Notes: generated by a model from the sequence alone, not told the origin. A stretch of 64,000 nucleotides of DNA from Vibrio jasicida CAIM 1864 = LMG 25398 (GCF_000400365.1 NZ_BAOG01000063.1:1-64000); one strand, 5' to 3'; numbered from the stretch's first letter, positions 25,246 through 34,367 are shown. A program made the numbers and translations.

Positions 25246-26484
25246 TTATTTAGCTTTGGGCGCTTGGCGTTTCGGTTTTCCTTGAAACTGCTTAATGCTC
25301 TTTTTGGCATTGGTTCGGCGATTGGCTTTTTTATCACGTGGAGCACGTTTGCTTTCGCCTGTTGATGGCTTATCCGTTACTGGGAAACCTTCAAGGTCTT
25401 GCGTTGGCAATTCACGCTGAGTCAAATTACGAATAGCCGTAAGCGCTTCGGCTTCGCCATGGCAGACTAGCGACATTGCAACACCTTGTTCGCCTGCACG
25501 GGCTGTACGTCCTACTCGGTGAACGTAAGTCTCTGCGTGCATTGGCAACTCAAAGTTAATCACTACTGGTAGTTGCTCGATGTGAATACCGCGAGCTAAT
25601 AGATCGGTGGCAATTAGCACCTGTGTTTGCCCAGATTTAAACTGCGCCAGCGCTTCTTCTCGCTCTGCTTGGCTCTTATTACCGTGCAGCGCATTGGTTG
25701 TGATTCCAGCTTTGTTCAACTTCTTCGCCAAACCATCAGCGTTCTCTTTCGCGCCAATGAATACCAATACCTGAGCCCATGCATTTTGCTTGATCAGTTC
25801 AATCAACGCTTTGGTTTTGCTGCCTTTGTTGACGAGATATAGCGTCTCAGCAATATCTTGATTGGTGCTGTTTTCTTGATGCGCTGCTACCTGTTTTGGT
25901 GCATGCATCAGCTGCTTGGCTTTGCCCTTCAACTCCTCAGAAAACGTTGCTGAGAACATCGCGGTTTGTCGCTGGTTTGAAATCTGCCCTGCAATATTTT
26001 GCACGTCAGGCCAAAAGCCCATATCCAACAAGCGATCCGCTTCATCCAACACTAGGTAATGGATATTACTCAGGTTCAACCCGTTGCTCGCCAGATCTAC
26101 TAAACGACCCGTTGTCGCCACAAGAATGTGAGGGTTTGCCGCAAGTGCTTGTAGTTGCGTCTCTTTATCCACACCACCACACAAACACACTGCGTTGAAA
26201 CCAATAGCTTGACCAACTTGGTTAATCGCCTCGCTCACTTGTGTCGCCAACTCGCGTGTTGGTACTAGAATCAGCGCTTTTTGCTCTGGATTTACACTTA
26301 GCTTTTCCAACAAAGGCAAACCGTAAGCAAGGGTTTTTCCGCTGCCCGTGTTCGCTAATGCCAATACGTCTTTACCACTGAGTAGTTCAGGAATTGCCAA
26401 AGCCTGAATATCGGTTGGCTTCTTGAAGTCTTTTGGCAGTGCATGAATCAGCTCAGAACTCAAAGAGAGAGTAGAAAATGGCAT
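25246..26484 (-). CDS. DEAD-box ATP-dependent RNA helicase
   Basis: A 412-residue RNA helicase. Walker A ANTGSGKT is at 44-51, PTRELA at 75-80, DEAD at 147-150, SAT at 178-180, and the late HRVGRTARAGE motif is in domain 2. A basic Lys/Arg-rich tail of about 50 residues probably binds RNA, as in RhlE-type helicases. The start at 26484 is preferred to an upstream in-frame ATG at 26526, because the family N terminus begins at MPFSTLSLS and an AAGG lies upstream. Probable role in ribosome assembly or mRNA decay. Confidence 0.88.
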   Translation of the reverse strand: MPFSTLSLSSELIHALPKDFKKPTDIQALAIPELLSGKDVLALANTGSGKTLAYGLPLLEKLSVNPEQKALILVPTRELATQVSEAINQVGQAIGFNAVCLCGGVDKETQLQALAANPHILVATTGRLVDLASNGLNLSNIHYLVLDEADRLLDMGFWPDVQNIAGQISNQRQTAMFSATFSEELKGKAKQLMHAPKQVAAHQENSTNQDIAETLYLVNKGSKTKALIELIKQNAWAQVLVFIGAKENADGLAKKLNKAGITTNALHGNKSQAEREEALAQFKSGQTQVLIATDLLARGIHIEQLPVVINFELPMHAETYVHRVGRTARAGEQGVAMSLVCHGEAEALTAIRNLTQRELPTQDLEGFPVTDKPSTGESKRAPRDKKANRRTNAKKSIKQFQGKPKRQAPKAK

Positions 26485-26646
26485 TAGCTTAACCTTGTGC
26501 TTTTGGTTGAAGAGGCAGTACAACAATATAGATGCAGTAAATCGCAGGCGCGGACTTTACCACAATCCAGTAGACGAACCATCCCATTTTAGAAGAGGAA
26601 ATCTGCAAACGTCGTTGGTTTTTAATGCCTGAAGCAAAAACAGCGA

Positions 26647-27189
26647 TTAGATTGCCGCTTGGTAGGTACCACGAATAGGGTAATCATTTTCTGGGTTACG
26701 GATAAACGCCAATCCTGAGAGCAAGACTTCTAGGTCAGGTCGAGCGAATGGACCGTTGGAAATATCGACTAACTGAACTTGTCCTTTACTGTTCACCACA
26801 AACAAACCTGGCTCTGCAAAGAGATGGTCTGTCTCTTTTTCTGAGCGAGGCTCCGAGATGTACAGACCTAGCGTTTGCATCTGCTCTACTGTCAGGTCAT
26901 AAGCGACTGGGAACGTGACGCTAAGTTGCTCCATATGCTGCTGTAGCTGTGCTTGGCTATCTGCGGAGACTGCCACGATGTCCATCCCGAGTTGTAAGAA
27001 TCGCGCTTTTAGTGTCTCTAGTTCGTTGAGGTAACGAGTACACAAAGGGCAGTGTTTGCCGCGGTAAACCACCACTAAGCGCCAATCGACATTCTCAGAA
27101 GGTGTACCCAGCTCGATAGTTTCGCCACTTAGCGTTGGCAGAGTGATAGAGGGGAACAAGTCACCTGCGGTAAATTTTGTGGTTGTCAT
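26647..27189 (-). CDS. AhpC/TSA-type peroxiredoxin
   Basis: A 180-residue thioredoxin-fold peroxiredoxin-like protein. The active-site segment is YRGKHCPLC, with candidate peroxidatic Cys47 and a second cysteine three residues later (Cys50). This CxxC form resembles the atypical, peroxiredoxin-like AhpC/TSA subgroup rather than classical AhpC with its VCPTE site. It would reduce peroxides in the cytoplasm. It is downstream of the NTF2-like gene on the minus strand with a long hairpin between them. Confidence 0.83.
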   Translation of the reverse strand: MTTTKFTAGDLFPSITLPTLSGETIELGTPSENVDWRLVVVYRGKHCPLCTRYLNELETLKARFLQLGMDIVAVSADSQAQLQQHMEQLSVTFPVAYDLTVEQMQTLGLYISEPRSEKETDHLFAEPGLFVVNSKGQVQLVDISNGPFARPDLEVLLSGLAFIRNPENDYPIRGTYQAAI

Positions 27190-27227
27190 TATTCAGTCCT
27201 ATTTACTTCACGTTGTTTAAGATAAAA

Positions 27228-27282
27228 CGAGCGCGACACAGGTTGGAGTGGAGAGCATTGCTGCCCTCACATGTCGCGCTCG
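27228..27282 (-). promoter_or_regulatory. long intercistronic hairpin
   Basis: CGAGCGCGACA at 27228-27238 pairs perfectly with TGTCGCGCTCG at 27272-27282. The 33-nt interior has further imperfect complementarity (GTGGAG with CTCAC, and AGC with GCT). It lies between the NTF2-like and peroxiredoxin genes. There is no U tract, so mRNA processing or partial attenuation is likelier than termination. Confidence 0.5.
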
Positions 27283-27298
27283 AACTAACAGACCTGAG

Positions 27299-27835
27299 TT
27301 ATCGTTGAATGTATTCGTAACTTTCGTCAGATTTGTTGCGTTTACCTACGTACTTATCTTCAAAGTTTGGGGACCACACTGCGCTCGCATCTTGGTTTTG
27401 ATTCCAATCAAAAGCGGTAAAGCGGTGCACCATTTTCCAAACACCATCACGACGTTCAAAACGGTACAGGTGACGACCACCTAAAATGCCTTCTTTGTCC
27501 ACGCCATCTTCTTCATGCACGTGGTACGCCCACACATAGCTCTCTGCAGTTGCTGTATCACCATCTACTTCAATGAGAATGTTGCTGATGCGGTGCTGTG
27601 TAATTTTGATTGCTTCAAACCCTTTCATTGCTGGTTCCACAAAAGCGTGGGCATTGTCGTTATAGAAAAACAAATCTGGGAAGATTGGGTCTTGATGGTC
27701 TTCAATAGCATCTTCCCAGTAAGTGGACTTCATCAGCTCTGCGTCCATACGATCTAAAGAGCGAGCATGACGGAAAATCACTTCAGTAATATCTTGTTTA
27801 TCAAGTAGAAGTTGCAGTTTTTGTTGCATGTCCAT
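27299..27835 (-). CDS. NTF2/SnoaL-like protein
   Basis: A 178-residue protein of the SnoaL-like cone fold. The sequence has the family pattern RHARSLDRMDAELMKSTYWEDA, a central HRISNILIEVDGDTATAES strand region and the late WKMVHRFTAFDW. Members are dehydratases, isomerases or hydroxylases of small or polyketide substrates; the activity here is unknown. The ATG at 27835 is chosen because GGAGG lies 5 nt before it; two further ATGs flank it. It is divergent from a LysR gene and upstream of the peroxiredoxin gene. Confidence 0.75.
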   Translation of the reverse strand: MDMQQKLQLLLDKQDITEVIFRHARSLDRMDAELMKSTYWEDAIEDHQDPIFPDLFFYNDNAHAFVEPAMKGFEAIKITQHRISNILIEVDGDTATAESYVWAYHVHEEDGVDKEGILGGRHLYRFERRDGVWKMVHRFTAFDWNQNQDASAVWSPNFEDKYVGKRNKSDESYEYIQR

Positions 27836-27984
27836 AAGCGCCTCCATTGGCGAATCAATCTTGGTTAATCTTTCTTACCGATTTGTTTTTCGGCTTGGGA
27901 TGTATCTTAGAACCAACCAATATCGACTAAAACTGAGCTACAATGACTAGCACCTATGCCTATTTAGAATAATTGAGAGCACTA

Positions 27985-28875
27985 ATGGACCAACTAAGTG
28001 CAATGCGCGCATTTGTTCGAGTGGTACAAACGGGCAGCTTTTCTGCCACGGGTCGTGAAATGAATACCTCACAAACAACGATCAGCAAAAAAGTGGCAGC
28101 GTTAGAAAAGAAAATCGGCGTCAAGCTCCTCGCTCGAAGCAGTCGCGACCATGCTTTAACGCCTGCAGGCGCGAAGTATTATCAAACTTGCGTTGATATT
28201 TTAGGTGAACTGGATGAAGCCGAAGCTGAGGCAAGATCGGAGGTGGCTTCTCCCCAAGGGACGATTCGCATCTCAGCACCAGTGGCGTTTGGTCGCATTT
28301 TGCTTGCTCCTATCATGGCAGAGTTTTTCCAACGCTATCCTGATATCAAAGTGGATTTGCAGCTCAGTGACCAGCACACCGACTTGATCAGTGATGGGAT
28401 AGATGTCGCAATTCGAGCTAAACAACTGGAAGACTCAACGCTGATTGCGCGCCATTTGTTTGATAACCCAATGCTCATTTTAGCGGCACCGAGTTATTTA
28501 CAACAGCACGGAGAACCCAAAGCTCCTGAAGACTTAAAACAACACAATTGTTTGGTTTATTCGCGGATGAGAGACATTAATGTATGGAGCTTTACCAAGC
28601 AAAATCAGAAACATGCCGTCGCGGTAAATGGTAATTTTCAAAGCGACAATGGGGATGTATTACTAGAGGTCGCATTAACTGGAATAGGGATTGTCATTCT
28701 TCCGATTTGGATGGTTGAACATCACTTAAAAGAAGGGCGACTTACACAATTGATGAGCGACTACATAGGGCAAAATTTACCTTTCAATGCGGTGTACTTA
28801 CAAAGCCGTTATACGCCTCTTAAGGTTCGCTGCTTGATTGATTATCTGAAAGAAAAGCTTCCCAACGTTGAGTAG
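27985..28875 (+). CDS. LysR-family regulator
   Basis: A 296-residue regulator of the CrgA/AaeR-like subgroup. The helix-turn-helix is at about 4-60 (FSATGREMNTSQTTISKKVAAL), and the effector domain begins near PQGTIRISAPVAFG. The ATG at 27985 is preferred to a TTG 12 nt upstream. It is divergent, by 149 nt, from the NTF2-like/peroxiredoxin pair, which it probably regulates. Confidence 0.85.
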   Translation: MDQLSAMRAFVRVVQTGSFSATGREMNTSQTTISKKVAALEKKIGVKLLARSSRDHALTPAGAKYYQTCVDILGELDEAEAEARSEVASPQGTIRISAPVAFGRILLAPIMAEFFQRYPDIKVDLQLSDQHTDLISDGIDVAIRAKQLEDSTLIARHLFDNPMLILAAPSYLQQHGEPKAPEDLKQHNCLVYSRMRDINVWSFTKQNQKHAVAVNGNFQSDNGDVLLEVALTGIGIVILPIWMVEHHLKEGRLTQLMSDYIGQNLPFNAVYLQSRYTPLKVRCLIDYLKEKLPNVE

Positions 28876-28881
28876 CAACAA

Positions 28882-28911
28882 AAAAGCGCAGAGCCAAAAC
28901 TCTGCGCTTTT
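28882..28911. terminator. bidirectional terminator
   Basis: AAAAGCGCAGAG at 28882-28893 pairs perfectly with CTCTGCGCTTTT at 28900-28911 around a 6-nt loop. It lies between the convergent LysR and uxuA genes. Confidence 0.9.
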
Positions 28912-28936
28912 AAAAGTGCTTTTACATTGTAAATCG

Positions 28937-30124
28937 TTACTTGGTGTAGAAAGCGCGTTTTAGTGCCATTTCTAGACCACGCACTTCCGCAAGGCCTTTC
29001 AAGCGACCGATGGCTGAGTAGCCTGGGTTGGTCTTCTTCTTCAAATCATCCAGCATTTGGTGACCATGGTCAGGACGCATTGGGATCAAACGGTGATCAC
29101 CCACTTCTGCGCGGCGTTGTTCTTCGTCCAAAATTGCCATCACCACGTTGTACATATCCACATCGCCATCTAGGTGAGCTGCTTCGTGGAACGTCATCGG
29201 GTTGCTTTCTTCACGCTTGGTTGAACGCAAGTGAGTGAAGTAAACGCGGTCGCCATGCTTTTTAATCATCTTCACTAGGTCGTTGTCACCACGCACACCG
29301 TAAGAACCCGTACACATGGTTAAACCGTTCATTTTGCTCGGTACTTTTTCAGTCAACCAATCGATGTCTTCGATGGTTGAAACAATACGCGGCAAACCAA
29401 GAATTGGACGCGGTGGATCGTCTGGGTGTACAGCCAACTTCAAACCATGCGCTTCACACACTGGCATAAGTTCCGCTAAGAAGTGCGCCATATGCTCACG
29501 CAGCTTATCTTTGCTGATGCCCGAGTAACGGTCTAACTGTGCTTGGAACTCTTCTAACGTGTAACCTTCTTCAGCACCCGGCAAACCAGCAATGATGTTG
29601 CTTGTCAGTTGTTGGATTTGCTCCGCCGTCATGTTGTTGAAGTACTCAAGCGCCTGCGCTTGTTCAGCTTCGGTGTAATCCGCTTCTGCGCCCGGGCGTT
29701 TAAGAATGTGCAGCTCAAATGCCGCAAATGCGATTTGGTCAAAACGAAGTGCTCGAGAACCATCTGGCATTTCAAACTCTAGGTCGGTACGTGTCCAATC
29801 TAGCACTGGCATAAAGTTGTAGCAGACTGTATCTACGCCACATTCTGCAAGGTTACGCAGCGTCTGTTTGTAGTTGTCGATCCACTGTTGGTAATCACCT
29901 GTTTGAGTTTTGATTTCTTCATGAACAGGGACACTTTCAACCACCGACCACGTTAAGCCTCTCTCTTCGATGATGGCTTTACGTTTTAAAATCTCTTCTT
30001 TCGACCACACTTCCCCATTTGGAATGTGGTGCAAGGCATTTACGATGCCTGTTGCGCCAGCCTGACGAATATCGTCTAGCGACACTGGGTCATTCGGACC
30101 GTACCAACGCCAAGTTTGTTCCAT
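28937..30124 (-). CDS. uxuA: mannonate dehydratase
   Basis: A 395-residue enzyme of the UxuA family, closely resembling E. coli UxuA from its first residues MEQTWRWYGPNDPVSL. It dehydrates D-mannonate to 2-keto-3-deoxygluconate (KDG), using a divalent metal bound by conserved His and Cys residues in a TIM barrel. The ATG at 30124 is chosen over an in-frame GTG nine bases upstream, because AGGTGA is 5 nt before it and the homologue starts here. It is downstream of uxuR on the minus strand. Confidence 0.95.
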   Translation of the reverse strand: MEQTWRWYGPNDPVSLDDIRQAGATGIVNALHHIPNGEVWSKEEILKRKAIIEERGLTWSVVESVPVHEEIKTQTGDYQQWIDNYKQTLRNLAECGVDTVCYNFMPVLDWTRTDLEFEMPDGSRALRFDQIAFAAFELHILKRPGAEADYTEAEQAQALEYFNNMTAEQIQQLTSNIIAGLPGAEEGYTLEEFQAQLDRYSGISKDKLREHMAHFLAELMPVCEAHGLKLAVHPDDPPRPILGLPRIVSTIEDIDWLTEKVPSKMNGLTMCTGSYGVRGDNDLVKMIKKHGDRVYFTHLRSTKREESNPMTFHEAAHLDGDVDMYNVVMAILDEEQRRAEVGDHRLIPMRPDHGHQMLDDLKKKTNPGYSAIGRLKGLAEVRGLEMALKRAFYTK

Positions 30125-30253
30125 GACACTCACCTTTTTTAAGACGCACTCAGCCCGCTCAAATTATTCAAGCTAAGTGCACAACGACTTCTTAATATGC
30201 AGCCACGATAATGCAGCTGCGCTGACTAGAGCCGACCAAAGCCGGCAATGTGG

Positions 30254-31045
30254 TTAACTATTTTCAGCACCCTGCAGAACAACAGGGTTGGAACTGAATA
30301 AGTAACCATCAAAATCTGGGTCATCGATGTCAGACAGCTCCAACAGGCGCTGTTTAACGTTTTCAAGGTGTTGCCACATGGCATTTTTTGCAGCGATAGG
30401 ATCTTTACGCTGCAATGCGGCGAGGATTTTGGCGTGATCGTCTAACCACTCTTCACGGTAGTCTTGACCAGCAATGTGGGAATGGAGTTTATTCCACATT
30501 GGGCTGCTCTCACGTCGCTCCCAAGATTGTCTCAGCATGTCCACCAATACAGAGTTTTGGGTTGCTTCTGCAATACACATGTGAAACTTCTCATCACCGT
30601 TGCAATCTGCGGTGCCACTGGCGAGTTCTTCTCGTTCCAGTTCAAGGGCTGCACGCATTTTCACAATGTCGCTTGGCGTCACTTGCATCGCGGCAAATTC
30701 AGCGATGTTGCTTTCAAGTAACTGACGAGCTTGGAGCATTTCGAACGGACCAGCATCATCGCTGATCACATTCTCGCGGGAGTTGGGTTGAGATGGAATA
30801 TTGATGACATACACCCCAGAACCTTTTTTCACTTCGACAAGGTTTTCCAGCTCAAGCATGATGATCGCTTCACGCACAACTGTGCGGCTAACGTCGAGAC
30901 GTTCTGCAATATCGCGCTCAGGCGGCAACCTATCACCAACCTTGTAAAGGCCGTTGATTAACTCTTGTCTTAGGACTAGACCGGTTTCTTGATACGGTCT
31001 TTTCGGTTCAAAAGGCATCATGATGATATTATCACTATATTCCAT
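30254..31045 (-). CDS. uxuR: UxuR-type GntR/FadR regulator of uronate genes
   Basis: A 263-residue GntR regulator of the FadR subfamily, aligning with E. coli UxuR/ExuR. The winged helix-turn-helix is at about 18-80 (RLPPERDIAERLDVSRTVVREA), and the helical effector domain contains GPFEMLQARQLLESNIAEFAA and ends in the WQHLENVKQRLLELS segment. It should repress the uronate genes and release them with fructuronate or a related intermediate. Candidate sites of the TTGGTnnACCAA type are found upstream of its own gene (half), in the TRAP divergent promoter (two full) and before the GH3 gene. Confidence 0.9.
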   Translation of the reverse strand: MEYSDNIIMMPFEPKRPYQETGLVLRQELINGLYKVGDRLPPERDIAERLDVSRTVVREAIIMLELENLVEVKKGSGVYVINIPSQPNSRENVISDDAGPFEMLQARQLLESNIAEFAAMQVTPSDIVKMRAALELEREELASGTADCNGDEKFHMCIAEATQNSVLVDMLRQSWERRESSPMWNKLHSHIAGQDYREEWLDDHAKILAALQRKDPIAAKNAMWQHLENVKQRLLELSDIDDPDFDGYLFSSNPVVLQGAENS

Positions 31046-31079
31046 CTAACTTCTCACGCCATCATAACGACCAATAACA

Positions 31080-31093
31080 ATTGGTCAACCTCT
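31080..31093. promoter_or_regulatory. partial UxuR-like operator at uxuR
   Basis: ATTGGTCAACCTCT carries one perfect half (ATTGGT), a CA centre and a degenerate second half. It lies 35 nt before the uxuR start and suggests weak autoregulation. Confidence 0.45.
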
Positions 31094-31152
31094 ATGTACC
31101 AGAATGTGGTAACACCTTGTTTTCGATTGTTTCGTACTAATTAAATTGTGAA

Positions 31153-32136
31153 TTATTGAACGGCTTTGATTTTCTCAACCAATTCATTTAATTCAGGATT
31201 TGTCTTTTCTAGGTCCGCGTACATTGGCTGAACCGCTTCAACAAATGCCGCTTTATTTGGCTCTACAAAAGTCACGCCCATCTTCTCTGCTTTCGCGCGC
31301 TCTTTCGCTTCTGACTCAGCCCACAGCTTCTTCATGTATTCCGAAGAGTCTGCCGCTGCTTTCATCAGTGCTTGTTGCTGCTCTGGCGTTAGCTTGTCAT
31401 ACGTCTTAGTAGAGATAACCAAGATGTCTGGCACCATGGTGTGCTCATCCAAGCTGAAGTATTTCGATACTTCACTGTGACGGCTCAAGCTAAACGATGG
31501 GATGTTGTTTTCCGCAGCATCGACCACGCCTTGTTGTAATGCCGTGTATAGCTCACCGTATGCCAACGGCGTTGGGTTGCCACCCAATGCTTTCACCATC
31601 GCAATCGCTGATGGGCTTGGCTGTACGCGCACTTTTAGACCTTTTAGATCTTCCGGCGTGTTGATTGGCTTGTTGGTGTAGAAACTACGCGCACCCGCAT
31701 CGTAATAAGTCACACCAATAAAGCCGCTGTCCGCTGAAGAATTCAGGATTTCACGACCCACTTCACCATCTGTCACTTTGTAGTAGTGGTCTTTATCGCG
31801 GAACAAGTAAGGCAGGTTGAATGCCGCGTAAGCCGGGGAGAAAGCTTCCAATTCTGCCGCGTTGCTCTTCACCATATCTAGAGCGCCGTTTTGCATTAGC
31901 TCCATCGATTCACGCTGTGTACCTAGCTGTGCATCAGGGTAAATACGGATACGAACTTCACCATCTGTCATTTCACGAACTTCTTTTGCCATAAAGTCCA
32001 TTGCTTTATGTACCGCATGGTCACGAGGGTGGTTGTGACTCAGCTTCAAAGTGGTCGCAGCATAAGCAGAAGCAGTGGCGCCGAAGGTCATTGCAGCACC
32101 TACTACAGCGCTTAAAAGAGTCTTACGCGTCATCAT
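31153..32136 (-). CDS. TRAP transporter substrate-binding protein (uronate)
   Basis: A 327-residue DctP-family periplasmic protein with a signal peptide of about 24 residues (ending ASAYA). The conserved ligand-carboxylate arginine lies in LKGLKVRVQPSP, with AYGELYTALQQGVVDAAENN after it. The ATG at 32136 is chosen because AAGGAG is 9 nt upstream; an open frame 65 codons longer lacks a signal peptide at its start. It is divergent from the two TRAP permease genes and shares an operator region with them. Uronate is the likely ligand by context. Confidence 0.9.
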   Translation of the reverse strand: MMTRKTLLSAVVGAAMTFGATASAYAATTLKLSHNHPRDHAVHKAMDFMAKEVREMTDGEVRIRIYPDAQLGTQRESMELMQNGALDMVKSNAAELEAFSPAYAAFNLPYLFRDKDHYYKVTDGEVGREILNSSADSGFIGVTYYDAGARSFYTNKPINTPEDLKGLKVRVQPSPSAIAMVKALGGNPTPLAYGELYTALQQGVVDAAENNIPSFSLSRHSEVSKYFSLDEHTMVPDILVISTKTYDKLTPEQQQALMKAAADSSEYMKKLWAESEAKERAKAEKMGVTFVEPNKAAFVEAVQPMYADLEKTNPELNELVEKIKAVQ

Positions 32137-32291
32137 TGTTCTATTCTCCTTGGATTGGTTGTCCAATATGTAGGGTAGTTTTAATTTTTTATCGGTATTT
32201 CTTGTTTCGAAGCCATTATTGGCGATCAAAAAACCTATCGTCAAAACAAAAATGCAAATTGATTGACCAAAATCACAATAGCAATCGTTAA

Positions 32292-32305
32292 ATTGGTCAA
32301 CCAAT
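32292..32305. promoter_or_regulatory. UxuR operator candidate 1
   Basis: ATTGGT-CA-ACCAAT is a perfect inverted repeat matching the known UxuR/ExuR type site (AAATTGGTnnACCAATTT) in its core. Confidence 0.75.
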
Positions 32306-32405
32306 CCAATTGTGAAGCTGCTCACGGACAACCAAATCGGCTAACTTATAATCCACTCAGAAAGATTAGCGTATGTTGCTGCCCTACACAGAAACAGTTC
32401 CTTAC

Positions 32406-32419
32406 ATTGGTAAACCAAT
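32406..32419. promoter_or_regulatory. UxuR operator candidate 2
   Basis: ATTGGT-AA-ACCAAT is a second perfect inverted repeat of the same type, 38 nt before the small-permease start, where a bound repressor could block transcription. Confidence 0.75.
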
Positions 32420-32457
32420 TGTTATGAGATGCGCGTATTTACTTAAAGGAAATAAAA

Positions 32458-32973
32458 ATGAATAAATTGGTCAAATACATAAACAGGGGGCTGGCTGCCT
32501 TTACGGTCTCTCTCTCGACCTTCCTCGTCATTTGCGTAGTCTGGCAAGTGTTATCACGCTATGTGATTGGCAGACCAAGTACCGTTACTGACGAACTTGC
32601 TCGCTATCTCTTTATGTGGGTAGCATTAATTGGCGCCGCCTACACCACCGGCCTTAAACGTCACCTTGCTATCGACTTGCTAACAATGAAGCTGCAAGGC
32701 AAGCGCAAACTCATCAATGAAATCGTCATCCAAATTGCCATCGCACTGTTCTCTTACGTGGTGTTGGTTCACGGCGGTACGCAACTCGCACTGAAAACAC
32801 TGGCAACTGGCCAGTTAACGCCAGCACTAGGCTTGGAAATGGGCTACATCTACTTCTGCCTACCAATCAGTGGCGCACTGATGATCTTTTACTCTGCGGT
32901 ATTTGCTTTCGACCGTGTAAAACAATTGACGTCTGGTGAAGCCCTACTCACCGACACCCAGCTTGATCAATAG
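32458..32973 (+). CDS. TRAP transporter small permease (DctQ type)
   Basis: A 171-residue inner membrane protein with four predicted helices and the DctQ-family segment VTDELARYLFMWVALIGAA near residues 40-60. It partners the DctM subunit and the binding protein for sodium-driven uptake. It is the first gene of the plus-strand operon that continues into uxuB, uxaC, kdgK and eda. AAAGGA lies just upstream. Confidence 0.9.
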   Translation: MNKLVKYINRGLAAFTVSLSTFLVICVVWQVLSRYVIGRPSTVTDELARYLFMWVALIGAAYTTGLKRHLAIDLLTMKLQGKRKLINEIVIQIAIALFSYVVLVHGGTQLALKTLATGQLTPALGLEMGYIYFCLPISGALMIFYSAVFAFDRVKQLTSGEALLTDTQLDQ

Positions 32974-32984
32974 AGGGTTCCACA

Positions 32985-34286
32985 ATGGAATGGCAATTAA
33001 TTCTCACCCTGTTCGGTAGCTTCGCGGTCTTATTGACGATTGGCGTACCGGTTTCTTTTGCTATCGGTTTGTCATCGCTAGCCACTATTTTAATGAGCTT
33101 ACCGCTAGAGCCTGCGATCGCCGTTGTGGCGCAGCGTATGGCGGCAGGCCTTGATAACTTTGCTCTATTGGCAATCCCGTTCTTTATCTTGGCGGGTAAC
33201 ATCATGAACCAAGGTGGTATCGCACTGCGTCTTATCAACTTCGCAAAAGTACTCGGTGGCCGCCTTCCTGGTTCACTAGCACACGTGAACGTAATGGCGA
33301 ACATGATGTTTGGTTCGATTTCTGGCTCTGCGGTAGCGTCTGCAGCAGCGGTTGGCGGCACCATGTCTCCTCTGCAAAAGAAAGATGGCTACGATGAGAA
33401 CTTCTCTGCAGCAGTGAACATCACTTCTTGTCCTTCTGGTTTGTTGATTCCACCAAGTAACACTTTAATCGTGTTCTCATTGGTATCAGGTGGTACATCT
33501 ATCGCGGCATTGTTCCTAGCAGGCTACATTCCTGGCATCTTGATGGGTCTAAGCATCATGGTAGTGGCGGGTATCATTGCAAAACGTCGTGGCTACCCAG
33601 TGGCAGCACGCCCTTCTCTTGCAATGGTTTGGAATACCTTCTTGAAAGCCGCCCCATCTCTTGCACTGATTGTGATCATTATGGGTGGCATCATTGGCGG
33701 TATCTTTACAGCAACAGAGGCTTCAGCTATCGCGGTGGTTTATACCTTTGTACTTGCGGTGCTGATTTACCGCGAAGTGAAATGGCGTGACATTCCAAAG
33801 ATCATCCTAGAGTCTGCAGTCACCACTTCTATCGTATTGCTACTGGTTGGCGCATCGATGGGCATGTCTTGGGCGATGGCGAACGCCGACATTCCTTACA
33901 TGATTGCAGATGCCCTACTGGCTATCTCTGACAACCCAATGATGATTCTACTGATCATCAACGTCATTCTGCTGATTGTCGGTATCTTCATGGACATGAC
34001 ACCAGCGGTACTGATCTTTACGCCTATCTTCCTGCCAATCGCACTGGATATGGGTATTGACCCTGTGCACTTCGGCATCATGATGACCTTCAACTTGGCT
34101 ATCGGTATCTGTACCCCACCAGTAGGTAGCGCGTTGTTCATCGGTTGTTCTGTGGCGAACGTTGCCATCGACAAAGTAATTAAGCCTCTACTTCCATTCT
34201 ACGTTGCACTGATTGCAGCACTAATGGCCGTGACCTTTATTCCTCAGCTAAGTCTGTTTTTGCCTAACCTTGTTCTTGGCTACTAA
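32985..34286 (+). CDS. TRAP transporter large permease (DctM type)
   Basis: A 433-residue protein with about 12 predicted membrane segments. The DctM family patterns are clear: FFILAGNIMNQGGIALRL and PPSNTLIVFSLVSGGTS near the middle, and the late TPPVGSALFIGCSVAN. It forms the transport channel of the uronate TRAP system with the preceding small subunit, 11 nt upstream. An 81-nt spacer with a strong hairpin separates it from uxuB. Confidence 0.92.
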   Translation: MEWQLILTLFGSFAVLLTIGVPVSFAIGLSSLATILMSLPLEPAIAVVAQRMAAGLDNFALLAIPFFILAGNIMNQGGIALRLINFAKVLGGRLPGSLAHVNVMANMMFGSISGSAVASAAAVGGTMSPLQKKDGYDENFSAAVNITSCPSGLLIPPSNTLIVFSLVSGGTSIAALFLAGYIPGILMGLSIMVVAGIIAKRRGYPVAARPSLAMVWNTFLKAAPSLALIVIIMGGIIGGIFTATEASAIAVVYTFVLAVLIYREVKWRDIPKIILESAVTTSIVLLLVGASMGMSWAMANADIPYMIADALLAISDNPMMILLIINVILLIVGIFMDMTPAVLIFTPIFLPIALDMGIDPVHFGIMMTFNLAIGICTPPVGSALFIGCSVANVAIDKVIKPLLPFYVALIAALMAVTFIPQLSLFLPNLVLGY

Positions 34287-34332
34287 GCGCTGGGTTATAA
34301 GTTTTAGATTACGAATTATTAAAATACACCAT

Positions 34333-34352
34333 CCCGCAGGTTCGCCTGCGGG
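34333..34352 (+). promoter_or_regulatory. UUCG-tetraloop hairpin between TRAP permease and uxuB
   Basis: CCCGCAGG at 34333-34340 pairs perfectly with CCTGCGGG at 34345-34352 around TTCG, a very stable RNA hairpin. No U tract follows; instead an AAAAGGGA ribosome binding region leads to the uxuB ATG. It probably marks an mRNA processing or stability boundary in the operon. Confidence 0.6.
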
Positions 34353-34367
34353 AAAAGGGATACAACA

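Larger units (their letters stand above)
32137..32457. promoter_or_regulatory. divergent promoter region of the TRAP genes
   Basis: This 321-nt region has no gene. It holds two perfect ATTGGTnnACCAAT palindromes, at 32292-32305 and 32406-32419, about 114 nt apart. It is AT-rich and drives the binding-protein gene leftwards and the permease-uronate operon rightwards. Confidence 0.75.

Noticed and set aside
31153..32331. Extended start for the TRAP binding protein at 32331
   Set aside because: The extra 65 residues do not form a signal peptide, they cover a UxuR operator, and a good ribosome binding site precedes the ATG at 32136.
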